A DNA stretch of 64,000 nucleotides. Origin: a virus. A program made the translations under genes and the position numbers. This document shows positions 53,454 to 60,367 of the stretch, piece by piece. The stretch covers positions 62,001 to 126,000 of IMG/VR virus record IMGVR_UViG_3300042317_001568; one strand, written 5' to 3'. Numbering within the stretch: the stretch's first letter is position 1; each line of letters opens with the position of its first letter. The notes below the pieces were generated by a model. It ran no database searches, had not been told where the DNA came from, and worked only from the letters and a program-made list of their open reading frames with translations.

Positions 53454-56094
53454 GGGTTTTCCTGCCTGTGTTATTCGCCCGAATAGTCATTTAACCGCGC
53501 TGACGGCTCTGGCCGTGTCGCCGGAACACCCGGCGTTCCCGGCCGTGGTCAATTGTCCTATCTGTCGGCAAAATGGACTACACCTGTTTGAAGACGCCGC
53601 CACAAACGGCGTTTGGCTAAATTGTACCAACTGCCGAGCGCACGGCGATTTTATCACCTTTGGCGCAGCAGTGTGGAATTTAAGTTTACCAGAAACCATC
53701 GTAAAATTCAGCGAGCAAGGTTGCCTATCTGAAGACAAAATCGACCAGACTGTAACAGAATACGAGAAATTTTACCCCCGGCTTACCGCGCTAGAAACGT
53801 TCATTTCTGACTCGTTTGCGCAAACGTGGTCCCACGCGGACGACATTGTAGCCACCCGCCTTCGGGACTGGGGTGTGCACCGTGAAGCCGGAGACAACTT
53901 TAACACGATTGTAGGAGTAGCTGATTATGCGCAGATTACAAAGATTTGTTCGACGCTGGGAAGATCAAAACCAGCTCGATTACGCGAAGATGGGTCCGGT
54001 ATTGTATTTCCTTTTCATGACTTGCCCGGACGCCTAACTGGATTTTTACTGCTCCAATACAACGAGCGACTTGAATCAAAACAGACATTCATACCACTTG
54101 CGCATTACAAAAAAATAAAGCCCGAAGCGGGCTACTTCTTTCTGCAGGCTAGCGTCCTGCCACCAAACCAAAAATTTCGCGACAACCAATTCATTTCAGA
54201 CGACATCCTCTGGGTGCTTCGTGCGCAATGCGCACATCTAAAAAACAAGTTTGAACTGCTTCCACTGTTAGGCAGTTACACCGGCCCCGAAGCAAATAGC
54301 TACGGAAATAGCTGGCAGGGCATGCCGCCCGCCAAAAGAATTTTTTACACACCTACCTACACCCCAGAAAACATTGGGCGCGCATGTAACGCCCGCGGCT
54401 ATGTAGCCGTAAGCAGCACTCACTTCAGGCAGCGCGACCAGTACAACTTTCACGAAAAAGCGATCGGGCGGCTTCGCGACCTACTATTAGGCGCAGAGAC
54501 ATGGCCGAGCGCCTTAGCAAATGCGTTGCGCAACCAGACCGAAGTGGCGGCAAAATCGTTCTGCCAGCGGCTCGTAATCTCGCCTGACAAACTCAGCGGG
54601 TTTTTGACGTCTTTTGATCACGCGTTTTCGGATGGCTTTGTAGATGCTGTGCTAGCCGCCAAAAAGAGCAGCCCGCCGCAGCAGATCAGTGTCCGACAGC
54701 GCTGGGTCCCAATCGCCCGTGAAACCGGGTGGTGGACAGGCAACGGGTTTCAGATTTCAAACGCCAGCCCGCGGATAAAAAAAGTTCTGCAGGCGGATGA
54801 CGGCAGCCGGGTTTACGTCGGCAGCGTTTCTGGAGCAGGCTTTTCATTCGATTTTACGGTTGCGGCAGAACTAGTAGACCGGCAGGGACTGTTTAAGTAC
54901 GCCTCCACCGTTCTAGCCAACAACGGCAAGTTGCTGGTCTACGACACGCGCTGGAACCGAAAAAGCCTGCTTATAGCCATGCAAATGCATCCGCCGGAAA
55001 TAGCGTCTGTTCGCGCCAAGCTTGGCTGGGACGAGCTTACGAACTCGTTCCGGTTTGCGCGCTACGAGATCACAGCCGCCGGTGACATCCAGCGGCACGA
55101 GCTTCTACCCGGACAAACGTATGCAGACAATTTCCCGGAGCCCCATATTCTCGCCCCCGGGATACAACCGCTACTTACCGCGTCAAACTCAAACGCGTTT
55201 GTCTGGGCAACTGCTGCGCATGTAATAGGTAATCTGGTCGCGCCGATCCTGAAGCGAAGCCCGATTGCTTTAGCCCTGACGCCAGAAAATTTCAGCGCCG
55301 GAGCCAAGGTAGCGGCCGCCCTTAACTGCCGACTCACCCAGACAACTAATATCAAAAAGAACTCGATGGGCAATACTGTCGAACGCATTTTGGCCCAGCA
55401 CGACTGGCCGGCCTGCGTTTTAAACGTATTCCACGATAGCGTGTTTAGCCGGATTATTCCGCACTATCATCTGCAGCCCGTTATTATCCGCACCACAAAA
55501 CAATGCGCAATTTCAGCCACAAGCTACGGCTGGCAAACCATCGCGCCCGGCGTGGCCGAAACAGCCCCCGACTGTTCGGCGCTAGCGTACGTACTACCGA
55601 ATTATTTACAAGACAGGCTTCGGCATCGGTGGGCTAACGTTTATCGCCAAAATGACTACGTAGCCGCTATACTCGGCGACCTAAGCGACTGGCTACAAAA
55701 AACGTACGGCGAGACATTCAATCTAGAATTTGCGCGCCGAATTATTTACAATTCGATAAACACACACGAATTGTTGAAACAAGAACTGCGGCACGCAATA
55801 AACCAAAATCGAATCAAGGTCGTGCCGCAGCCGCTCAAAAGACAACAACCCAGCAATTACTTCATAAAACAACATAACGCATGGTGGATTAACAGGCGGG
55901 CAGTCGACAATTACTTTTTCAGCTTACGCAGTACGCCGATCAACTGGGTCGGATTTATTGAGGCGCTCCAAGAAAACGACTTGCTCATCAAGGAAGAAAT
56001 TATTAACAATACTGTCGGTGTATGGATTCCTTCGTCGTGGTGTGACACGCTGCTAACAGCACCGGCGCTGCACTCGGCTAAACACACGGGTTAA
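53452..56094 (+). CDS. Primase-like protein with N-terminal zinc ribbon
   Basis: The 880-residue protein has a zinc ribbon at residues 35-64 (CPIC, then CTNCRAHGDFITF). The pattern of two CxxC knuckles and the xAHGDxxxF end resembles the zinc domain of DnaG/T7-type primases. A Toprim-like or catalytic region may follow (about 170-340, with FPFHDLPGRLTGFLLLQ and RIFYTPTYTPEN). A larger beta-rich region (about 430-560) looks like the DUF927 style of helicase-associated proteins. No Walker A was seen, so helicase activity is not claimed. A GTG at 53446 and later starts are possible. Confidence 0.55.
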   Translation: MGFPACVIRPNSHLTALTALAVSPEHPAFPAVVNCPICRQNGLHLFEDAATNGVWLNCTNCRAHGDFITFGAAVWNLSLPETIVKFSEQGCLSEDKIDQTVTEYEKFYPRLTALETFISDSFAQTWSHADDIVATRLRDWGVHREAGDNFNTIVGVADYAQITKICSTLGRSKPARLREDGSGIVFPFHDLPGRLTGFLLLQYNERLESKQTFIPLAHYKKIKPEAGYFFLQASVLPPNQKFRDNQFISDDILWVLRAQCAHLKNKFELLPLLGSYTGPEANSYGNSWQGMPPAKRIFYTPTYTPENIGRACNARGYVAVSSTHFRQRDQYNFHEKAIGRLRDLLLGAETWPSALANALRNQTEVAAKSFCQRLVISPDKLSGFLTSFDHAFSDGFVDAVLAAKKSSPPQQISVRQRWVPIARETGWWTGNGFQISNASPRIKKVLQADDGSRVYVGSVSGAGFSFDFTVAAELVDRQGLFKYASTVLANNGKLLVYDTRWNRKSLLIAMQMHPPEIASVRAKLGWDELTNSFRFARYEITAAGDIQRHELLPGQTYADNFPEPHILAPGIQPLLTASNSNAFVWATAAHVIGNLVAPILKRSPIALALTPENFSAGAKVAAALNCRLTQTTNIKKNSMGNTVERILAQHDWPACVLNVFHDSVFSRIIPHYHLQPVIIRTTKQCAISATSYGWQTIAPGVAETAPDCSALAYVLPNYLQDRLRHRWANVYRQNDYVAAILGDLSDWLQKTYGETFNLEFARRIIYNSINTHELLKQELRHAINQNRIKVVPQPLKRQQPSNYFIKQHNAWWINRRAVDNYFFSLRSTPINWVGFIEALQENDLLIKEEIINNTVGVWIPSSWCDTLLTAPALHSAKHTG

Positions 56095-56096
56095 TT

Positions 56097-56426
56097 ATGA
56101 CACGTAACAATCGTTTCGACCTCTCCCGCGGCGACGGCCTTGATGATGATTTCATCGAGGAGGAGTGGCAGTTTGTTAGCGACGACGATGACGAGGACGA
56201 CGACGATTTGTTAGAACAACCCCCGGCCCGCGTCAATTGGTACGTTGACGAAGACGAAGATGAAGAAGACGACGACTGGGAAGACGACGAAGACGACGAG
56301 GAAGAAGAGGACGACGAAGAAGACGAAAATGGCTGGGAAGACGACGAAGAAGAAGACGAAGATTTTGTAGACGATGACCCGGCTTACAAAGAAGATTTTG
56401 AGGACGACGACTACTTCGACGAATAA
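56097..56426 (+). CDS. Extremely acidic protein (DNA-mimic candidate)
   Basis: By my count 64 of 109 residues are Asp or Glu, nearly all after residue 28. Aromatic residues (Trp, Phe, Tyr) interrupt the acidic runs (WYVDEDEDEE, ENGWEDD, YFDE). Phage proteins of this kind can mimic DNA and inhibit host nucleases, restriction enzymes or histone-like proteins. They can also be unstructured assembly factors. It lies 2 bases after the primase-like gene and 2 before the glycosylase-like gene. Low-complexity coding also occurs by chance, so the role is open. Confidence 0.6.
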   Translation: MTRNNRFDLSRGDGLDDDFIEEEWQFVSDDDDEDDDDLLEQPPARVNWYVDEDEDEEDDDWEDDEDDEEEEDDEEDENGWEDDEEEDEDFVDDDPAYKEDFEDDDYFDE

Positions 56427-56428
56427 CT

Positions 56429-56899
56429 ATGCAAACTTTCCTGCCCCTGCCGAGTTTTCGGCGGTCGGCGCAGTGCCTTGACAACAAACGTCTGGGCAAA
56501 CAACGGGTAGAGTGTAAACAAATACTTCTCTGCCTCGGGGTGCCGATTGGCGCCCACATACCCGGAAAAAGAGGCTGGCAGTCTCACCCGGCTGTTCTTA
56601 TGTGGTCGGGATACGAAACTGCGTTGCTGACATATAGCATCGTAGTCTGCCGAGAATGGCGGTCGCGCGGGTTTAAGGACCGACTGCGCGACGAGTTTCT
56701 AGCGGCGTATTCTCAGCTCAGACCTACCGTTGCAATAAACCGCTACCCGCCATGGTTCGGCGCGGCGGAATTGCACGCGTCTCACCGCAGTTCGTTGCTG
56801 CGCAAAGACTCAAGGCATTACTCACAGTTCGGCTGGAGTGAGCCCGACGATTTACCATATTTTTGGCCAACACAAAACGCAGCGTTAGTTTCTGCGTAA
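56429..56899 (+). CDS. Pyrimidine-dimer DNA glycosylase family protein (predicted)
   Basis: The 156-residue protein shows the pattern of the MSMEG_6728-type pyrimidine-dimer glycosylase-like family: MQTFLPLPSFRRSAQCLDNK at the start, LGKQRVECKQIL, and WQSHPAVLMWSGYETALLTY. It then has ICREWRSRGF-like and LHASHRSSLLRKDSRHY segments and ends with a DLPYFWPT motif. If active it would remove UV dimers, helping the phage survive sunlight. The N-terminal Met-Gln-Thr start matches the family, whose catalytic residue is the N-terminal amine in T4 endonuclease V. Enzyme activity is inferred from family likeness only. Confidence 0.7.
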   Translation: MQTFLPLPSFRRSAQCLDNKRLGKQRVECKQILLCLGVPIGAHIPGKRGWQSHPAVLMWSGYETALLTYSIVVCREWRSRGFKDRLRDEFLAAYSQLRPTVAINRYPPWFGAAELHASHRSSLLRKDSRHYSQFGWSEPDDLPYFWPTQNAALVSA

Positions 56900-56929
56900 C
56901 ACGTGTAGTTTTCAAAAAGGAACACACAC

Positions 56930-57949
56930 ATGGCTCGTAAAGAGCACCCTCAAACCCGCGGAATGGCGTCGAGATCAGCTAAGAAAGCCGCCGTTGCCCA
57001 GCCGCCGACCCGAAAAAGAAACGACAATAGCGTCAGACGAATGCCGCTAAAGCAGTGGCTGGCTATTCCCGACGCCCCCGTTCAGCGCAATACTGAGCGA
57101 CACTGGCGCGAGAAGGCCAAGTTTTATCTCAGCACACTGCGCAAAGCTCACTGTACAGTGCATATGGCCGTAACAGAGACGGGGGCAAAATATAAACTTG
57201 ACTCGCATACTCGTTGTTACGGTTGGGTTAACGGCCTAACTGACGCCGTGCCGGACTATGTCGACGTGGTCGTATATCACGTAAAGGACGAAGAAGCCGT
57301 TATCGACGAGTACTATACGTTAGACGGCACCGGGCAGGGTAAAGACGCGGCTGATCAATTGTTTAGCGCGTTCAAACAGTTCGGTATTAAATATGACTCG
57401 GCGTTTTTCCGCGGGTGCAAAGGCATCGTCTCTTCTTTGAAAGAAGCGCTGTGGGAAATAAGTCGGCTGTACGAGATCGACGGGGCGCCTGCCAATTTAC
57501 GCAAAACGTCCGTGCTGACTTGCGTAAAGTTTTTTCAAGAGCAACTCCGCGCCCTCGACGCGATCGCCCCGACGTACGGGCGTTTTGCGGGACCGCCAAC
57601 GGCAGCGTTCTTGTTGGCGCATTTTAAGTACACTGAGCTTGGAAAAAACGTAGCCGACGTCGTCGAGTTTTTCCGGCTGCATCAGAATGACGCCGGCGTG
57701 AAAAACGGCAAACGCCACGACGCGGTTTACGCCATGACAAAAATTATGGCAAAGAAAGGCGGCGGCGGTGCTGGTCATCGACGCGAGCGCTTGAGCCGTA
57801 TTTTGGCTTGCGTTGAGCGCTTTGTCGGCCCCGGAGGCAGGCAAGCCGATTTCCAAAACGGCGGACTCGTTGATATGGAGAATTACCTCATCGAGGAACA
57901 CGCCATACTCGCGAAACGGGGCAAGAAGACCGGCGCGCTTACGCGCTGA
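56930..57949 (+). CDS. ParB-like domain protein candidate
   Basis: The 339-residue protein starts with a basic, disordered segment (about 1-40, rich in Lys/Arg). The segment YKLDSHTRCYGW (about 87-98), followed by VDVVVYHVKDEEAVIDEYY, resembles the N-terminal fold of ParB/sulfiredoxin-type proteins. A helical domain (about 130-290) follows, with GGGGAGHRRERL (about 280-291) and a final basic tail. ParB-like proteins in phages act in partition, as nucleases or as regulators. I cannot tell which, and the match is modest. Ribosome site AAGGA is present. Confidence 0.45.
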   Translation: MARKEHPQTRGMASRSAKKAAVAQPPTRKRNDNSVRRMPLKQWLAIPDAPVQRNTERHWREKAKFYLSTLRKAHCTVHMAVTETGAKYKLDSHTRCYGWVNGLTDAVPDYVDVVVYHVKDEEAVIDEYYTLDGTGQGKDAADQLFSAFKQFGIKYDSAFFRGCKGIVSSLKEALWEISRLYEIDGAPANLRKTSVLTCVKFFQEQLRALDAIAPTYGRFAGPPTAAFLLAHFKYTELGKNVADVVEFFRLHQNDAGVKNGKRHDAVYAMTKIMAKKGGGGAGHRRERLSRILACVERFVGPGGRQADFQNGGLVDMENYLIEEHAILAKRGKKTGALTR

Positions 57950-57961
57950 TCGCAGCGCAGT

Positions 57962-57989
57962 TTGCCTATGTAGGTAAATTGTGCATAAT
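57962..57989 (+). promoter_or_regulatory. Sigma70-like promoter for the tRNA gene
   Basis: TTGCCT (57962-57967), a 16-base spacer and CATAAT (57984-57989) place a start site right at the tRNA 5' end. The preceding gene ends 12 bases upstream. Confidence 0.5.
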
Positions 57990-57998
57990 TACGCAAAT

Positions 57999-58071
57999 GC
58001 CGGTGTAGCTCAGTTGGTAGAGCCGCTGATTTGTAATCAGCAGGTCGTCGGTTCGAGTCCGACCGCCGGCT
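57999..58071 (+). tRNA. tRNA-Thr(UGU)
   Basis: All four arms form. The acceptor stem is GCCGGTG with CGCCGGC, the D-arm GCTC/GAGC and the anticodon arm GCTGA-TTTGTAA-TCAGC with anticodon TGT. The T-arm is GTCGG-TTCGAGT-CCGAC. The length is 73 bases with discriminator T, and CCA is not encoded. It reads ACA/ACG threonine codons, and ACA is frequent in many structural genes here. Confidence 0.96.
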
Positions 58072-58113
58072 TTTGCGTTAATTTTGTATACTGTCGTTGC
58101 AAGGAGGCGCGAC

Positions 58114-58554
58114 ATGATATTCAAAATTTGCTGCAAAGACATCAACAACCTGACCACGACAGAAGTCACGACGATTATGTCGCGACTGTCTTGGCCAGAC
58201 TCCGGTAGCGATAGCTCCATTCAAAAAGAGCTCATTAAACGCTACGTAACTGTCACGCCGGGATTAAAACCGGCTATGACGCTAGCGCTGATTTGGATCA
58301 ACGACGAACTGGTTGGGTGGGTCGGAACACGACCATGGCCTGAGAAGTTCAAAGGCAATCCAATTATGGCGCAAACAGTCGAGTGCTTTGTGGACGAAAA
58401 TCATCGCCGCAAAGGTATTGGGCGTATTGGCCTGCAGGCCTTGATAGCTGCGGGTTTTGTGAACAGGTTGCGCCCTGTTTCGGTGTATGCGCCAGAGGTC
58501 ATAAAACTGGCGGAGCAATGTGGCTGCGCCATAGTCATCTACTGCGACTCATAA
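58114..58554 (+). CDS. GNAT-family acetyltransferase
   Basis: The 146-residue protein has the GNAT acetyl-CoA binding turn: strand VECFVDENHRRKGIGRIG (about 89-106) with R/KxxGxG, followed by a helix. The preceding strand pair (about 57-72, IWINDELVGWVGTR) and the C-terminal strand VYAPE fit the fold. GNATs transfer an acetyl group to an amine, often of a protein, antibiotic or tRNA. Its start has a perfect AAGGAGG site 7 bases upstream. It follows the tRNA by 40 bases, with a GTATACT element between, so it may be transcribed separately. Confidence 0.8.
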   Translation: MIFKICCKDINNLTTTEVTTIMSRLSWPDSGSDSSIQKELIKRYVTVTPGLKPAMTLALIWINDELVGWVGTRPWPEKFKGNPIMAQTVECFVDENHRRKGIGRIGLQALIAAGFVNRLRPVSVYAPEVIKLAEQCGCAIVIYCDS

Positions 58555-58564
58555 GGTAAAATAA

Positions 58565-58942
58565 ATGCCGGAAACAAAACCAAACCCAGACGATACCGTA
58601 ATCTGGCTTCGTCTGACGTTTGAGCAGTTGAAAGACATCAAACCGGGAAGCGAACTGGCAAAAACAATTTTAAGGGATTCGCTTGTGTACGGCTCGGCAT
58701 GGCGGCCGGCCTACATCAACGCCGTCGAGCGGTTGATAATTAATCCGGCGCTTATGCTTGACGAGGACGCGCCAATAAGCGACCGAGAAACGCTAGACGG
58801 CGAAGACGGGGCGTACGTTATGTGCTGGCAGTTTATCCCGCACAGCGCCGTGATTCCACCCACTAACGCGCAAATAGCCGGCCCACCAGCAGCGGCCGAG
58901 TTAAATCGGTTAAAGGCGATCGCAGAAAACCTAGACGTGTGA
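58565..58942 (+). CDS. Unknown protein
   Basis: The 125-residue product has a Pro/Asp-rich N-terminus (about 1-12), a helical segment (LTFEQLKDIKPGSELAKTIL, 17-36) and an acidic loop (LDEDAPISDRETLDGEDGAY). It has AAGGT 8 bases upstream and starts 10 bases after the GNAT gene. No family is recognised. It is probably co-transcribed with the GNAT gene. Confidence 0.6.
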   Translation: MPETKPNPDDTVIWLRLTFEQLKDIKPGSELAKTILRDSLVYGSAWRPAYINAVERLIINPALMLDEDAPISDRETLDGEDGAYVMCWQFIPHSAVIPPTNAQIAGPPAAAELNRLKAIAENLDV

Positions 58943-58951
58943 GGTGACTCC

Positions 58952-59170
58952 ATGCAGCGGTACCATCAAGAAAAACACATCATTGAGCGGCGACGCGAAG
59001 AGGCACGCAATCGCTACGGCTACGACCACGGCAAAACAGGGCGGTACAGAAAAACGCACAACGGTTGTAACGCATCTTCGTGCCAACTGTGCCACCCAGA
59101 GAAATACCCAAAAAGAATTCCCACTAGGAAGGAACAACAGGCTAAATATGACGAACGATCCGGAGGCTGA
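58952..59170 (+). CDS. Small basic Cys/His (zinc-like) protein
   Basis: The 72-residue product is very basic, with a Cys-x6-Cys... pattern: GCNASSCQLCHPEKYPKR (about 38-55). Small phage proteins with a similar C-C-H knuckle before a Lys-Pro-rich segment are common. A GAGGTGA site lies 5 bases before the ATG. Its end overlaps the alpha-CTD-like gene by 23 bases. It could bind nucleic acid; the family is not recognised. Confidence 0.65.
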   Translation: MQRYHQEKHIIERRREEARNRYGYDHGKTGRYRKTHNGCNASSCQLCHPEKYPKRIPTRKEQQAKYDERSGG

Positions 59171-59375
59171 CATCCTCAACCTGCCAGTCAGTTACTTCAA
59201 TTTTTCCGTCCGCGCCCGCAAGTGCTTTAGAAAGCTGAACGTCGAGACAATTGGCGACCTTGTTGCCAAGAGCGCTGAAGACTTGATCGAATGCAAGAAC
59301 TTTGGCGTGACGAGTCTTAATGAGGTTCGGGAAAAACTCAGAGATCGCGGGCTATCGCTGAGGGACGACACGTGA
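59148..59375 (+). CDS. Stand-alone RNA polymerase alpha-subunit C-terminal domain-like protein
   Basis: The 75-residue protein lines up with bacterial alpha-CTD along its length: LNLPVSYFNFSVRARKC (about 10-26), ETIGDLVAKSAEDLIE (about 33-48), then NFGVTSLNEVREKL and the RGLSL end. It has the helix-hairpin-helix core (IGDL, GxxSLxEI/V) and Arg22 near the position that contacts UP-element DNA (alpha Arg265 region). No N-terminal domain is present. The longer reading is an antisense-like extension over the preceding gene. A free alpha-CTD could compete with or reinforce the host subunit at promoters. Confidence 0.85.
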   Translation: MTNDPEADILNLPVSYFNFSVRARKCFRKLNVETIGDLVAKSAEDLIECKNFGVTSLNEVREKLRDRGLSLRDDT

Positions 59376-59722
59376 ACATACTGGAGCAAACAATGGTCGA
59401 TTTTGTACGAAGCATTGAAGAGAAGGCTGAGCATCTCGCCGCTGCCGTAGTGGCCGAGCAAGCGCTGGAAGACGCGCGTATCAATATCAAGCTCGCAGCT
59501 ATCGAGCGCATCATGTCCCGTGGCGACAACACGTTGACGGGAAAGCCGCATTCGTTCTCGTCTGCGGAATCAGTTGTGAATACTGACGACGAGTATCAGA
59601 GTTATCTGGAACGACAGCGCGAAGCTGTCCGCACGCGAATCTTGGCGCGGGGGGCTTACGACGCAGCAGTAGCCGCCGCCCGACTCGCGGCGAATGCCAG
59701 CGAACCACATGCCAACGTTTGA
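59372..59722 (+). CDS. Small helical protein
   Basis: The 116-residue product starts with GTG overlapping the upstream stop (GTGA), with GAGGGA 7 bases before. It is a long helix-forming sequence of Ala/Glu/Lys (VRSIEEKAEHLAAAVVAEQA) with a loop around 50-75 and a second helix (RTRILARGAYDAAVAAARLA). The function is unknown; it is coupled with the alpha-CTD-like gene. Confidence 0.55.
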   Translation: MNILEQTMVDFVRSIEEKAEHLAAAVVAEQALEDARINIKLAAIERIMSRGDNTLTGKPHSFSSAESVVNTDDEYQSYLERQREAVRTRILARGAYDAAVAAARLAANASEPHANV

Positions 59723-60149
59723 TGGCGACTACGATGACACGGACGCCAAATATCAGTTAAGCTCTATGGACGCTGTGCGCGACGCTGCCCTTATTATGTA
59801 CGGGCGTTTCGTGGCTGCCATAAGCGGACTAGAGCGCAATGATGACCGCGCTAGCAAGCAGCACTGTCATCTTTCGTTGGAAGAAACTGAAAATATCGTC
59901 AAGAAACACGCTGTCGTAGACGACGCTGTTTACGCTGTCGGGGGCGACACCGAGCAGGAAGCGCGTAAAAAAATTGACGATATGATGACAGAATTGTGCG
60001 ACGCTGTTATGGGCAACGTCGTATCCGAGGGCGTAAAACAAGAGCTCTTTGAGCAGGAGTTTGACTCGGATAAAAACAATTTTGTGTTTACCATCACCGC
60101 TAAAGGAGACGAGCTTAAAACAAGACTCGTTGAGGCTGGAGACGACTAA
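59709..60149 (+). CDS. Acidic unknown protein
   Basis: The 146-residue product is acidic (about a third Asp/Glu), with a helical body and a strand-rich C-terminus (NNFVFTITAKGDELKTRL). The start is uncertain between 59694 and 59709, neither with a good ribosome site. I chose the shorter overlap with its upstream neighbour. Its stop overlaps the next start (TAATG). No family is recognised. Confidence 0.55.
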   Translation: MPTFDGDYDDTDAKYQLSSMDAVRDAALIMYGRFVAAISGLERNDDRASKQHCHLSLEETENIVKKHAVVDDAVYAVGGDTEQEARKKIDDMMTELCDAVMGNVVSEGVKQELFEQEFDSDKNNFVFTITAKGDELKTRLVEAGDD

Positions 60150-60367
60150 TGGCCTTTCAAGGAAAGAAAGGCGACCGTGTTCGCCTTGTGTTTATGCCCG
60201 ATGATCCCGACCCAATTCCTGAGGGAACCGAAGGTACGGTCGAGGGTGTTGTTGACATAGATTGGGGGCAAGACAAAAAGAAACAAGTATACGTGCGGTG
60301 GGACAACGGGCGCACATTGTCGTGCGTTTGCCCACCGGACTTTCTTGAAATTTTGCCGCTCGTCTAA
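60149..60367 (+). CDS. DUF4314-like small protein
   Basis: The 72-residue product has the family pattern: GDRVRLVFMPDDPDPIP followed by EGTEGTVEGVVD and a final strand set (QVYVRWDNGRTLS, FLEILP). This SH3-like barrel of unknown role is frequent in phage and plasmid genes. GGAG lies 7 bases before the start. The stop is directly abutted by the stop of the terminase gene on the other strand, with no room for a terminator. Confidence 0.72.
   Translation: MAFQGKKGDRVRLVFMPDDPDPIPEGTEGTVEGVVDIDWGQDKKKQVYVRWDNGRTLSCVCPPDFLEILPLV

Noticed and set aside
58944-59147. N-terminal extension of the alpha-CTD-like protein
   Set aside because: It would lie over the preceding small gene in another frame with Thr/Arg-rich sequence. 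Alpha-CTD similarity begins after the ATG at 59148.
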